64,000 nucleotides of DNA from Breoghania corrubedonensis (GTDB lineage Bacteria > Pseudomonadota > Alphaproteobacteria > Rhizobiales > Stappiaceae). The notes below the pieces were generated by a model that was given only the letters and a program-made list of their open reading frames with translations, was not told where the DNA came from and ran no database searches. Numbering within the stretch: position 1 is the stretch's first letter; the number at the start of each line of letters is the position of its first letter. Both the position numbers and the translations under genes were made by a program. Positions 19,413-28,402 of the stretch are shown here, piece after piece. The stretch spans positions 124,001-188,000 of the forward strand of contig NZ_QAYG01000007.1 in the NCBI RefSeq assembly GCF_003053845.1, in the 5' to 3' direction.

Positions 19413-21197
19413 GTGAGTTCGCTCGACCTTGCCATGATCGGCAATTGCTCGCTTGCCGCCCTTGTCGACAAGAACGCGCGCATCGTGTGGTGCTGTTTGC
19501 CGCGTTTCGACGGGGACCCCGTCTTCCACTCGCTGCTGGGTGCCAGAAGCGGTGATCCCAATGACGGCGCCTTTTCCATCGAGTTGCATGGCCATGTGCG
19601 CTCCGAGCAGGAATACGTGCCCAACACCGCGATCGTGCGCACGCGCCTCTATGCCGCCGATGGCGCGGTGGTGGAGATCACCGATTTCGCCCCGCGCTTC
19701 TACAAGGCCAATCGCGGGTTCCGTCCCAATGCGATCGCGCGTCGGGTGCGTCCGCTGTCGGGCCGGCCCCGGGTGACCTTCCGTGTGCGTCCGGGCTTTG
19801 ACTACGGCGAGAGCGCGCCGGAGATCACCGCCGGCTCCAACCACATCCGCTATGTCGGGCCGGATCAGGTGCTGCGCATGACGACCAACGCGCCGATCAC
19901 CTATGTCCGGCACGAGACGACCTTCATCCTGGAACGCTCGCTGTCGTTCTATTTCGGGCCGGACGAGTCGCTGACCGATCACCCCGATACGCTGTGCCGG
20001 GCTTTCGAGGAGCAGACGGAAACCTACTGGAAGCACTGGACGCGCCGGCTCGGCGTGCCGCTGGAATGGCAGGAAGCGGTAATCCGCGCCGCCATCACCC
20101 TGAAACTGTGCACCAACGAGGAGACCGGCGCCATTGTCGCCGCCGTCACCACCTCGGTTCCCGAGGCCGCCAACACGGAGCGCAACTGGGACTACCGCTT
20201 CTGCTGGCTGCGCGATGCCTTCTTCGTCGTGCGCGCGCTCAACTCTCTGTCGGAAATGGAGACGATGGAGAACTACCTGCGCTATCTCAACAATATCGCG
20301 GCGGTGATGAACGGCGATCACCTGCAACCGGTCTTCGGCATCGGGCTGGAGAAGGATCTCGTGGAGCGTATCGTCGATCTGCCGGGCTATCGCGGCATGG
20401 GGCCGGTGCGCGTCGGCAACCAGGCCTACGAGCACTTCCAGCATGATGTCTACGGCAACGTGGTGGTGGGCGCGGCGCAGGCGTTTTTCGACGAGCGGCT
20501 GCTGCACACGTTCGGCGAGGAGGAATTCCGCTTTTTGGAAGCCGTCGGCGAGCGGGCCTATGCGCTGCACGCAAGCCCCGATGCGGGCATGTGGGAACTG
20601 AGAACGCGCGCGCGCGTCCACACCTCGTCGTCGTTGATGTGCTGGGCGGCCTGCGACCGGCTCGCCAAGATCGCCCACAAGCTTGAACTCGACGAACGCG
20701 CCGCCTACTGGCGGGGGCGCGCCGACGAGATCCACGCGACGATCTGCTCGCGGGCATGGAACCAGGAGCTCAATTCATTCGTTGAGAGTTTCGAGGGCAA
20801 GGACATGGATGCCGGGCTTCTGCTGATGGCGGAGGTCGGGTTCCTGCCTGCCTCGGACCCTCGCTTCGTCGCGACCGTCGATCGCATCGGCGAACGGCTG
20901 CGGCGCGGAAATCACCTGTTCCGCTACAATGTGGCCGATGATTTCGGCACGCCGGAGAACGCGTTCAATATCTGCACGTTCTGGTACATCGATGCTCTGG
21001 CGCGGATCGGGAGGAAGGACGAGGCACGCGAGATCTATGAAACAATGCTGGCGTGCCGCAATCATGTCGGGCTGCTATCCGAAGATATCGACACGGGGAG
21101 CGGCGAATTGTGGGGCAACTTCCCGCAGACATACTCGATGGTGGGAATAATCAACGGCGCGATGCGACTAAGCGCGGGCTGGGAATCGGCGATCTGA
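19413..21197 (+). CDS. Glycoside hydrolase family 15 protein
   Basis: A 594-residue GH15 enzyme with no signal peptide, so cytoplasmic. It starts with GTG at 19413 behind an excellent GAGGTGA site. The N-terminal beta-sandwich begins LAMIGNCSLAALVDKNARIVWCCLPRFD; the (alpha/alpha)6 barrel carries NWDYRFCWLRDAFFVV and the C-terminal NVADDFGTPENAFNICTFWYIDAL, with a late LLSEDIDTGSGELWGNFPQTYS block that holds the second acidic region. GH15 includes glucoamylase, isomaltase and the actinobacterial/archaeal trehalases. Sitting between otsB and otsA, it may hydrolyse trehalose or a related glucoside; the substrate is inferred. Confidence 0.88.
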   Translation: MSSLDLAMIGNCSLAALVDKNARIVWCCLPRFDGDPVFHSLLGARSGDPNDGAFSIELHGHVRSEQEYVPNTAIVRTRLYAADGAVVEITDFAPRFYKANRGFRPNAIARRVRPLSGRPRVTFRVRPGFDYGESAPEITAGSNHIRYVGPDQVLRMTTNAPITYVRHETTFILERSLSFYFGPDESLTDHPDTLCRAFEEQTETYWKHWTRRLGVPLEWQEAVIRAAITLKLCTNEETGAIVAAVTTSVPEAANTERNWDYRFCWLRDAFFVVRALNSLSEMETMENYLRYLNNIAAVMNGDHLQPVFGIGLEKDLVERIVDLPGYRGMGPVRVGNQAYEHFQHDVYGNVVVGAAQAFFDERLLHTFGEEEFRFLEAVGERAYALHASPDAGMWELRTRARVHTSSSLMCWAACDRLAKIAHKLELDERAAYWRGRADEIHATICSRAWNQELNSFVESFEGKDMDAGLLLMAEVGFLPASDPRFVATVDRIGERLRRGNHLFRYNVADDFGTPENAFNICTFWYIDALARIGRKDEAREIYETMLACRNHVGLLSEDIDTGSGELWGNFPQTYSMVGIINGAMRLSAGWESAI

Positions 21198-21301
21198 TCG
21201 GTGATACTGCTTGCGTAGCGTTGCGCGAGGCAGCGCCCGAAAGCGAGGACGCAGTCGAAAATCTACCTGAACGGAAAGATCCCGAGCGCGCGTTTTCAAC
21301 C

Positions 21302-21327
21302 GGAACCCGGCGACCGCGACTGTCGTC
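21302..21327 (+). promoter_or_regulatory. Possible second EcfG-like promoter before otsA
   Basis: GGAAC at 21302-21306 and CGTC at 21324-21327 are 17 bp apart, one mismatch from the EcfG consensus, about 30 bp before the otsA ATG. It may be fortuitous in GC-rich DNA. Confidence 0.3.
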
Positions 21328-21355
21328 GGCCACTGGAGGATGGGAAAACAGTACG

Positions 21356-22747
21356 ATGGCACGACTTGTCGTTGTTTCGAACCGGGTTGGTCCTCTCAAG
21401 GACTCCCGCAAGGCAGGTGGTCTTGCCGTCGGATTGGTCGATGCCCTGAAGAAGGACGGGGGCTTGTGGTTCGGCTGGAGCGGGCGGATTTCCGAGGAAG
21501 GCACCTTCGGGCCGCTGCAGACGGAAAGCACCCGCCGGGTGGAGACCGCCACGATCGATCTCAACCAGGCCGACTATGACGGCTACTATGCCGGCTATGC
21601 CAACAAGTCGCTCTGGCCCGTCCTGCACTATCGTCTGGACCTCGCCGTTTTCGAGCGCACCTACGAACTCGTCTATCGCCGCGTCAATGATCGCTTCGCC
21701 ACGCGGCTGAAGTCGCTTCTGCGGCCCGATGACGTGGTCTGGGTGCATGACTATCATTTCATGCCGCTCGGCCGGGCGCTTCGCGCCATGGATGTCGAAA
21801 ATCCGATCGGCTACTTCCTGCATGTGCCATTTCCCGGCCCCGATTTTCTCACCGCCCTTCCCAATTCCCACCAGCTCGTGCGCGATCTCTTCGCCTATGA
21901 TGTGATCGGCTTCCAGACCCAGCGCGACGTGGAGAACTTCCGCGCTTTCGCCGAACTGGAGCTGGGCGGGTATGTGGGCGAGGATGGCTCGGTCACGGCC
22001 TTCGGGCGCACGATCCTCGCCAAGGCCTATCCGATCGGCATCGACACGGAAGGGTTCGCCCAGTACGCGCTGACGGCGGAGGCCAAGCGCAACCAGCAGC
22101 GGCTGATGGCGGCGCTGGGCGGGCACACGCAGATCATCGGCGTCGACCGGCTCGACTATTCCAAGGGTCTGCCGGAACGCCTGCACGCCTTCGAGCGGCT
22201 GCTCGAGAACTATCCCGAACATCGCGGCAACGTTTCGCTGATGCAGGTGGCGCCGCTGTCGCGCTCCGATCTCGATGCCTATGACAAGATCCGCCGCGAG
22301 CTGGAGTCCGTTTCCGGCCACATCAACGCGCGTTTCGCCGACATGGGCTGGACGCCGATCCACTGCATGTTCCGCTCCTTCACGCGCCGGGCGCTGGCGG
22401 GCATCTATCGCGGCAGCGCGATCGGCCTCGTCACGCCCTTGCGTGACGGCATGAACCTGGTCGCCAAGGAATACGTGGCGGCGCAGGATCCAGAGGATCC
22501 GGGCGTGCTGGTTCTCTCGCGTTTCGCGGGAGCCGCGCACGAAATGCCCGAAGCGCTGATCGTCAATCCCTACAATCGCGAGCATGTGGCGGAGATGATC
22601 CAGACGGCGCTGCGCATGAGCCTGGAAGAGCGCAAGGAACGCTGGAACGCGCTGTTCAAGACGCTCAGCGAGAACGATTCCCATCATTGGGCCCAATCGA
22701 TCATCGCCGACCTGAGACAGACCCACCGGGCGACGCTGGCGGCGTGA
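21356..22747 (+). CDS. otsA: Trehalose-6-phosphate synthase
   Basis: A 463-residue GT20 glycosyltransferase joining UDP-glucose (or another NDP-glucose) and glucose 6-phosphate. Seen are [11 protein letters not shown] and the glycine pair in [10 protein letters not shown], the [15 protein letters not shown] acceptor region, [20 protein letters not shown], and the donor-site [16 protein letters not shown] and [10 protein letters not shown]. Length is that of bacterial OtsA. I chose the ATG at 21356; the open frame starts earlier but overlaps the GH15 gene. With otsB it completes trehalose synthesis, probably under general stress control. Confidence 0.93.
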   Translation: MARLVVVSNRVGPLKDSRKAGGLAVGLVDALKKDGGLWFGWSGRISEEGTFGPLQTESTRRVETATIDLNQADYDGYYAGYANKSLWPVLHYRLDLAVFERTYELVYRRVNDRFATRLKSLLRPDDVVWVHDYHFMPLGRALRAMDVENPIGYFLHVPFPGPDFLTALPNSHQLVRDLFAYDVIGFQTQRDVENFRAFAELELGGYVGEDGSVTAFGRTILAKAYPIGIDTEGFAQYALTAEAKRNQQRLMAALGGHTQIIGVDRLDYSKGLPERLHAFERLLENYPEHRGNVSLMQVAPLSRSDLDAYDKIRRELESVSGHINARFADMGWTPIHCMFRSFTRRALAGIYRGSAIGLVTPLRDGMNLVAKEYVAAQDPEDPGVLVLSRFAGAAHEMPEALIVNPYNREHVAEMIQTALRMSLEERKERWNALFKTLSENDSHHWAQSIIADLRQTHRATLAA

Positions 22748-22796
22748 GACACCCAAGGGTGCCTGAAGTCGTGCCTACCCCGATGGCCATCCCTCC

Positions 22797-22890
22797 GTCC
22801 TCATCCCCCGGCGCAGTCCGGGGGATCCAGCCCGCCCCCCTTGCGCCGTTGCCCTATGGATTGCCCGGACTTTGCCGGGCAATGACGAAC
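22797..22890. repeat. Two adjacent hairpins forming an intergenic repeat
   Basis: CCCCCGG (22805-22811) pairs with CCGGGGG (22818-22824), and TTGCCCGG (22861-22868) pairs with CCGGGCAA (22875-22882). They flank a GATCCAGC segment. The unit lies between otsA and the DUF1800 gene and has no T-run; it resembles REP-like elements more than a terminator. The rest of the 285-bp gap holds nothing I can name. Confidence 0.6.
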
Positions 22891-23032
22891 GAGAGATCGG
22901 CGCGCGAGAAACAAGACGCAGCCGACAGATCTCCGCGCAATCGCCCGCTTGCCGTCCACAAATCGCCGCACGGCTTCCCGATCATGCCTGCCAGCGAAAT
23001 CCGCATTCACCGCAGGTGAGGACAATGAGCCG

Positions 23033-24412
23033 ATGAGCCGCGACTATCAGGCCTTTCTGGCGACCAAGCGCTTCGGCTACGGTGCGCGACCGGGGGAGAT
23101 CGCCGCCGCCCTGCCGGACCCGGTGGCCAGCGTGCTCGCCCAGCTCGACGGCTATAATCCCGATGCCGGGCCGGACGATGACCTGCCCGGGCAGGTCGAA
23201 GCCACGCGACACTTCTTCGCGTTTCGCGATGCGCGCGGCGATTTTCGCAAACAGAGCGAGCTGAAGGGCCCGGCGCGCGATGCGCGCGAGAAGGAACTTT
23301 TCGGGATCAATCCCATTTACACCGTCTACAGCGCGGAGGTGCTGGCGCGCGCCCGGCTAGCTGCCTCCAGCGACCGTCCCTTCATTGAGCGGCTTGTCGC
23401 CTTCTGGTCCAACCATTTCTGCGTCGCCATCGATTCGGACGCCATCGTGCGGCTTCTCGCCGGCAACTACGAGCGCGAGGCGATCCGGCCGCATGTGCTG
23501 GGCCGGTTTGAGGACATGCTTCTCGCCACCCGGCGCCATCCGGCCATGCTCGCCTATCTCGACAATGACAAGTCCGTCGGCCCGAATTCCAGTTTCGGCA
23601 AGCGCACGGGCAAAGGGCTCAACGAGAACCTGGCGCGCGAGACGATGGAGCTGCACACGCTCGGTGTCGATGGCGGCTACGACCAGGGCGACGTCATCGA
23701 GCTTTCGAGAATTCTCACCGGCTGGAGTTACGAGGGGCCGCGGGGCGATGAGCCCGGCCGCTTCCGCTTCCATCCCAACACGCACGAGCCGGGCATCCGC
23801 ACGCTTCTGGGCACTTCCTACCCGCCGCAGGGCGAGGAACAGGGCATCGCCGCGCTCGCCGATCTCGCCCGTCATCCCGCCACGGGGCGGTTTCTTGCCA
23901 CGAAGATGGTCCGTCATTTCCTGGGACGGGTGCCCGATGGTGGCCTGATCGACCGGCTCGCCGCCACCTACGCGGGCTCCGACGGCGACCTCGGGGCGCT
24001 GACGCGGGCGCTCGTCGCGGCACCGGAAATGTGGGAGCCGGCGCATGCTGTCTTCATTTCCCCCTTCGAGTTCCTGACCGCGTCGACACGCGCCACCGGT
24101 CTCGAGCTTAATGAGACCGAAGTCGCCCGCGTGCTGCGCATCTTCGGTCAGGTCACGTGGCAGCCGCCGTCGCCCGCCGGCTGGCCGGACGCGCCCGACG
24201 CCTGGCTTGCCCCCGATGCGCTGATGGAACGGCTCGACTGGGCGCAACGGGTCGCGCATCTGGTGCCCGTGCCCGATGATGTCGATGCCTTCGCGGCCGA
24301 TATTCTCGGCGCGGCCTATGACGGCGACACGCGGCTTGCGGTCACCCGCGCGGAGACGCGCCAGCAGGCGCTGGCCATGCTCATGATGAGCCCCGGAATG
24401 CAGAGGAGATAG
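23033..24412 (+). CDS. DUF1800 domain protein
   Basis: A 459-residue protein of the DUF1800 family, recognisable from TKRFGYGARPGEI at the start, the central LVAFWSNHFCVAI with following RPHVLGRFEDML, and NENLARETMELHTLGVDGGYDQGDV. AGGTGAGG precedes the ATG at 23033. No Sec signal is evident at this start. DUF1800 genes are nearly always followed by a DUF1501 gene, as here with a 4-bp gap. The biochemical role is not established; proposals include export or assembly of surface material. Confidence 0.85.
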   Translation: MSRDYQAFLATKRFGYGARPGEIAAALPDPVASVLAQLDGYNPDAGPDDDLPGQVEATRHFFAFRDARGDFRKQSELKGPARDAREKELFGINPIYTVYSAEVLARARLAASSDRPFIERLVAFWSNHFCVAIDSDAIVRLLAGNYEREAIRPHVLGRFEDMLLATRRHPAMLAYLDNDKSVGPNSSFGKRTGKGLNENLARETMELHTLGVDGGYDQGDVIELSRILTGWSYEGPRGDEPGRFRFHPNTHEPGIRTLLGTSYPPQGEEQGIAALADLARHPATGRFLATKMVRHFLGRVPDGGLIDRLAATYAGSDGDLGALTRALVAAPEMWEPAHAVFISPFEFLTASTRATGLELNETEVARVLRIFGQVTWQPPSPAGWPDAPDAWLAPDALMERLDWAQRVAHLVPVPDDVDAFAADILGAAYDGDTRLAVTRAETRQQALAMLMMSPGMQRR

Positions 24413-24416
24413 GCCG

Positions 24417-25655
24417 ATGAACGTCTGCGATTATTCCCGGCGTCAGTTCATGGTCGGCACGGCGGGGCTCGTCGCCTGGGCCTACCAGACCCGCATCGCG
24501 GCGGCTGCGCCCGGGCGCGATCCGCGCCTTCTCGTCGTCAACCTGCGCGGCGGCATGGACGGGCTCGGCGCCGTCGCCCCCGTCGGCGATCCCGACTATC
24601 ACAGGCTGCGCGGCGAGGCGGTGCTGTCGGCCGACGATCCCGCCCATGGCCTGCCGCTCGACGATCTCTTCGTGCTGCACCCGTCGCTGCCGACGCTTCA
24701 CGGGCTTTATCGCGACGGTCATGCGCTGATCGCCCATGCGGTGGCCACCCCCTATCGCGACCGCTCCCATTTCGATGCCCAGGATGTGCTGGAATCGGGC
24801 GCGGCGGCGGTCGGCCAGTCGCATACCGGCTGGCTCAACCGGGCGCTTGCCGCCCTGCCGCACGGAGAGAGCATCGGCGCTTCGCCGGCGCCGGCGCTTT
24901 CCATCGGCGCGCAGGTGCCGCTGTTGCTGCGCGGGCAAGCGGAGGTGATGTCGTGGATGCCGCCGGGCTTTCCCGCCGCCGACGGCGACCTGCGCGCCCG
25001 CCTTCTCGATCTCTATCGCCACACCGATCCCGGCCTTCTCGCCACCTTCGAGGCGGCACTCGACCTCGACCGCGCGACCGGCGGCGAGATGGAGGTCGTG
25101 AGGGAGATCCGGGCGGTGACGCCGGACCTCAAGGGCCCGGAGATGCTGGCACGGATGACGGCGCGCACGGTCGGCAAGCTGATGGTGGAGCCGGGCGGCC
25201 CGCGCATCGGGTCGATGGAAATCCTCGGCTGGGACACCCACGTCGACGGCGAGCCGTTCGATGCGCGCTTCGTGCGTCAGATGGCGCGGCTCGACCGGGT
25301 CATCGCCGATTTGCACACCAACCTCGCCCCCGTCTGGGACCAGACGGTGATCTGCCTGATGACGGAGTTCGGTCGCACCGTCCGCTATAACGGGGCCGGC
25401 ACCGATCACGGCGTCGGCACGGTGGCGATCCTCCTCGGCGGCGCGGTCTCCGGCGGCCGGGTACTGGCCGACTGGCCGGGGCTTTCGGAGGCTGCACTCT
25501 TCGAAAACCGCGACCTCAGGCCGACGCTCGACGTGCGCACGCTCTTCAAGGGCGTGCTTGCCGACCACCTGGGCCTGAGCGACCGCGTGCTCGCGCAGAC
25601 CGTGTTTCCCGACAGCGCCGGTGCGAAGCCGGTTCGGGGATTGTTGCAGGGGTAG
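24417..25655 (+). CDS. DUF1501 domain protein with Tat-like signal
   Basis: A 412-residue protein of the DUF1501 family, which belongs to the alkaline-phosphatase-like/sulfatase superfamily. The N-terminus has a twin-arginine stretch (SRRQFMVGTAGLVAWAY) that fits Tat export. Family landmarks are VVNLRGGMDGLGAVAPVGDPDY, HPSLPTLHGLYRDGHALIAHAV with the nearby RDRSHFDAQDVLESG, and MTEFGRTVRYNGAGTDHG near the end. AGGAGAT precedes the ATG. It is co-transcribed with the DUF1800 gene; function unknown. Confidence 0.87.
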   Translation: MNVCDYSRRQFMVGTAGLVAWAYQTRIAAAAPGRDPRLLVVNLRGGMDGLGAVAPVGDPDYHRLRGEAVLSADDPAHGLPLDDLFVLHPSLPTLHGLYRDGHALIAHAVATPYRDRSHFDAQDVLESGAAAVGQSHTGWLNRALAALPHGESIGASPAPALSIGAQVPLLLRGQAEVMSWMPPGFPAADGDLRARLLDLYRHTDPGLLATFEAALDLDRATGGEMEVVREIRAVTPDLKGPEMLARMTARTVGKLMVEPGGPRIGSMEILGWDTHVDGEPFDARFVRQMARLDRVIADLHTNLAPVWDQTVICLMTEFGRTVRYNGAGTDHGVGTVAILLGGAVSGGRVLADWPGLSEAALFENRDLRPTLDVRTLFKGVLADHLGLSDRVLAQTVFPDSAGAKPVRGLLQG

Positions 25656-25671
25656 GGGCGGAGAGAGTGTC

Positions 25672-25720
25672 CCACACATCCGATGTCATTCCCGCCTGCG
25701 CGGGGATGACAATGGTGTGA
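25672..25720. repeat. Short palindrome after the DUF1501 gene
   Basis: CACAC...TGTCAT-CCCGC is mirrored by GCGGG-ATGACA...GTGTG with single mismatches. It starts 17 bp after the stop codon and lacks a T-run. It shares the GGGGATGACA end with the repeat at 13997-14155. The rest of the 199-bp gap to hppD shows no gene. Confidence 0.5.
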
Positions 25721-25854
25721 GGAGCGGGATTTCAGGGCCTTTCCCCGAAAGTCCTTTACACCCTCTGCCCCAAAAACAGCGAAAGGGACGGCCCCGCGTG
25801 GGATCGCCCCTTTCCCTCCTCCCGGGCGGGTCTTTTCGGCCTTCCTCCGGTATC

Positions 25855-26967
25855 CTATTCGGCGGCGTCCGCCTTGATGACGCCGCGGCGGATCTGGTCT
25901 TCCTCGATGCTCTCGAACAGCGCGCGGAAATTGCCCTCGCCGAAGCCGTCGTCGCCTTTTCGCTGGATGAACTCGAAGAAGATAGGCCCGATCACGGTTT
26001 TCGAGAAGATCTGCAACAGAATGCGCGTCATTCCGCCGTCGACCACGCCTTCGCCGTCAATCAGGATGCCGTGTTTCTTCATCCGCTCCACCGGCTCCTC
26101 GTGGCCGTGGACGCGCTCGACACTCTTCTCGTAGTAGACTTCGGGCGGGCCCGGCATGAACTTCAGGCCGTTGTCGGCGAGCCTGTCGGTCGCGTCATAG
26201 ATCGCATCGGTGCCGACGGCGATGTGCTGGATGCCCTCGCCACGGTACTTCTTCAGGTATTCGACGATCTGGCTGGTCTCGTCCTTGGACTCGTTCAGCG
26301 GAATGCGGATCTTGCCGCATGGCGAGGTGATCGCCCGGCTGACGAGCCCGGTGATGCGGCCGTCGATGTCGAAATAGTGGATCTGCCGGAAGCCGAAGAG
26401 ATCGCGGTAGAAGTCCCACCACTTGTCCATGTTGCCACGGAAGACATTGTGGGTGAGGTGGTCGAGGTAATAGAAGCCGACGCCCGAGGGCCGAGGGTCG
26501 CGCTCGCCGAGCCACGCGAATTCCGCCTCGTAGGCGGAGCCCTTCTCGCCATAGGTCTCGATGAAATAGATCAGCGAGCCGCCAATGCCGACGATGGCCG
26601 GCACGTCGAGCGCCTTGTCGTCGCCCTCATAGGGTTTCGCGCCCTTGGAAACGGCATGCTCGAAGGCGTGTTTGGCATCGACTACCCGCCACGCCATGGA
26701 GGGCGCGCAGGGGCCGTGCTCGCCGACGAACCGCATGGCGTGGGACCCGGGTTCGGCGTTCAGGAGATAGTTGATGTCGCCCTGCCGGTAGACGGTGATC
26801 GCTTTCGTTCGGTGCTTTGCGACCGGCTCGTAACCCATGCGGCGGAAGAGGGCGTCGAGCTTCTCCGGCTCCTCGCTGGCGAACTCCACGAACTCGAAGC
26901 CGTCGGTGCCGGCGGGGTTCTCTTTCGAGATCGTGGCCGGCGGTGCGTCGTGCGGAAACGGTCCCAT
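25855..26967 (-). CDS. hppD: 4-hydroxyphenylpyruvate dioxygenase
   Basis: A 370-residue Fe(II) enzyme converting 4-hydroxyphenylpyruvate to homogentisate in tyrosine breakdown. The two-histidine-one-glutamate iron site is visible: H in YYLDHLTHNVFRGNM (about residue 168), H in GEGIQHIAVGT (about 247) and E in GPIFFEFIQRKG (about 328). Both vicinal-oxygen-chelate domains are complete and length is standard. I chose the ATG at 26967, directly preceded by GGAGGAAGACACC; the open frame extends further but without a site. It is divergent from an Lrp/AsnC regulator, which likely controls it. Confidence 0.95.
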   Translation of the reverse strand: MGPFPHDAPPATISKENPAGTDGFEFVEFASEEPEKLDALFRRMGYEPVAKHRTKAITVYRQGDINYLLNAEPGSHAMRFVGEHGPCAPSMAWRVVDAKHAFEHAVSKGAKPYEGDDKALDVPAIVGIGGSLIYFIETYGEKGSAYEAEFAWLGERDPRPSGVGFYYLDHLTHNVFRGNMDKWWDFYRDLFGFRQIHYFDIDGRITGLVSRAITSPCGKIRIPLNESKDETSQIVEYLKKYRGEGIQHIAVGTDAIYDATDRLADNGLKFMPGPPEVYYEKSVERVHGHEEPVERMKKHGILIDGEGVVDGGMTRILLQIFSKTVIGPIFFEFIQRKGDDGFGEGNFRALFESIEEDQIRRGVIKADAAE

Positions 26968-27169
26968 GGTGTCTTCCTCCTGTCCGCCGGCCGTGCCCTT
27001 GCGCGAAGGCTCCTCTTCCGGGCCGTGTCGCGAGGCACCGTCCCTGGCCGGCGCCGCTTGCGCGGGAATGTCAATGCGACCATTTTGCGCGCTTTGCGCC
27101 GCAATTTGCATGCGTTCGGGGCGTCCGTAACGGAATGTATGCACGAAACGTGCGCCATATGATAAATTT

Positions 27170-27643
27170 ATGCACATGATCACACTCGACGCCTTCGATA
27201 TCCGTCTTCTGGCGCTCCTGCAGCGCGATGCCGGGCTCACCAATCAGGAGATCGGCGCGCGGATTGCGCTGTCGGCCTCGCAGGTCTCGCGCCGCCGCGC
27301 GCGGCTGGAGGCGGACGGCGTCATCCGCCGCGTGCGCGCGGAATTGTCGAAGGATGCGCTGGGGCTGCAGGTCACGGCCTTCGTCGGCGTCACGCTCAAC
27401 GCGCACAGCCGCGCCAACTCGCGCCGCTTCCGCGATCTGGTCAAGGCGATGGAGAGCGTGCAGGAGGCGCACGCGCTGACCGGCGAGATGGATTACCTGA
27501 TCAAGATCACGGTTACGGACCTGAAGACGCTGGCGCGCGTCATCAACGACGACCTGCTGGCGCACGACGCGGTGCAGAACGTCCATTCCTCCGTCGTGCT
27601 GGAGACGTTGAGGGATGACAACCAGTTGCCGATCGGCGGGTAG
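27170..27643 (+). CDS. Lrp/AsnC family transcriptional regulator
   Basis: A 157-residue regulator: an AsnC-type helix-turn-helix (DIRLLALLQRDAGLTNQEIG then SASQVSRRRARLE) and a RAM ligand-binding domain (VTAFVGVTLNAHS, then VQEAHALTGEMDYLIKI). The ATG at 27170 or the second ATG two codons later could be the start. It lies 202 bp from the divergent hppD, so sensing of tyrosine or phenylalanine and control of hppD is the natural inference. A large palindromic repeat begins right after its stop. Confidence 0.9.
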   Translation: MHMITLDAFDIRLLALLQRDAGLTNQEIGARIALSASQVSRRRARLEADGVIRRVRAELSKDALGLQVTAFVGVTLNAHSRANSRRFRDLVKAMESVQEAHALTGEMDYLIKITVTDLKTLARVINDDLLAHDAVQNVHSSVVLETLRDDNQLPIGG

Positions 27644-27930
27644 GGGAGAAGGAGAGAAGAGAAGAGAGAAGAGAAGAGAGAAGAGAAGAGAGAAGAGAGA
27701 AGAGAAGAGTATGGAGCGGCTTTGCCGCGCTTGTTGCGCTGGATTCCGGATCGGCGCTCGGCTTCGCCTCACTTGTCCGGAATGAGGGAGTGTGTGTGAA
27801 GCTTCAAACCAGCCACACACGCCCTCATTCCGGGCGGTCTGCGCCGCAGGCGCATGGCCAGACCCGGAATCCAGCGACCAAGCGCGGCGAAGCCGCTTCG
27901 CTTTTCTCTCTCTCCTCTCTTCTCCACACC
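27644..27930. repeat. Dispersed palindromic element, copy A, with purine/pyrimidine arms
   Basis: Outer left arm is a pure purine tract of GAGAA-type repeats (27644-27712), mirrored by the pyrimidine tract ending CTCCTCTCTTCTCC at 27902-27925. Inside are GCGCTGGATTCCGGATCGGC and TTGTCCGGAATGAGGG on the left, and CCCTCATTCCGGGCGGTCTG and GGCCAGACCCGGAATCCAGC on the right. The whole can fold into one long hairpin. Related copies lie at 34640, 38699 and 63942, always directly after a stop codon. Confidence 0.85.
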
Positions 27931-27987
27931 CCACCCCTGCCATTATGTCCCTTGACCCCGTCGCCCCCGCACCCGACCCTGCCGGCC

Positions 27988-28398
27988 ATGACAGACTTTC
28001 CCAAATCCCGCATCCGTCTCGTGCTTGCCCCCGGCGTTGCGCTCGGGCCCGGCAAGGCGGACCTTCTGGAAGGCATCCGGGAGACCGGCTCCATCCGGGC
28101 CGCCGGCAACCGCCAGTCGATGAGCTACAAGCGCGCCTGGAACCTCGTCGGAGAACTCAACCGCATCTTCCGCACGCCGCTGGTGGAGACGGAAAAGGGC
28201 GGCGCGAAGGGCGGCGGTGCGCGGCTGACGGAGGCAGGCGAGGCCGTGCTTTCCCACTTTCGCGGCATGGAAAGGGCGCTGGCGGAAGCCGCCGCGGCCG
28301 ATATCGCCGCCCTGCAAGCGATGGTGGAACCGGGTGCGGCCACACTTCGCACGCGCGACGACGATTCCACGCTTGAGGATCGTAAAGACGACGTATAG
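27988..28398 (+). CDS. modE: ModE-type winged-helix molybdate regulator, DNA-binding domain only
   Basis: A 136-residue LysR-like/ModE winged helix: GVALGPGKADLLEGIRETG, SIRAAGNRQSMSYKRAWNLVG, then ETEKGGAKGGGARLTEAGEAVL. It lacks the C-terminal molybdate-binding (MOP) domains of E. coli ModE, a truncated form common in alphaproteobacteria. I chose the ATG at 27988; the upstream frame is repeat DNA. It lies 40 bp before modA, and a perfect inverted repeat between them is the expected binding site. It probably represses modABC when molybdate is plentiful. Confidence 0.85.
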   Translation: MTDFPKSRIRLVLAPGVALGPGKADLLEGIRETGSIRAAGNRQSMSYKRAWNLVGELNRIFRTPLVETEKGGAKGGGARLTEAGEAVLSHFRGMERALAEAAAADIAALQAMVEPGAATLRTRDDDSTLEDRKDDV

Positions 28399-28402
28399 GG
28401 TC

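Noticed and set aside
27644-27712. GAGAA-type tandem units considered as a CRISPR array
   Set aside because: The units are 5-6 bp with no spacers and no cas genes nearby; it is a purine microsatellite within a palindromic element.
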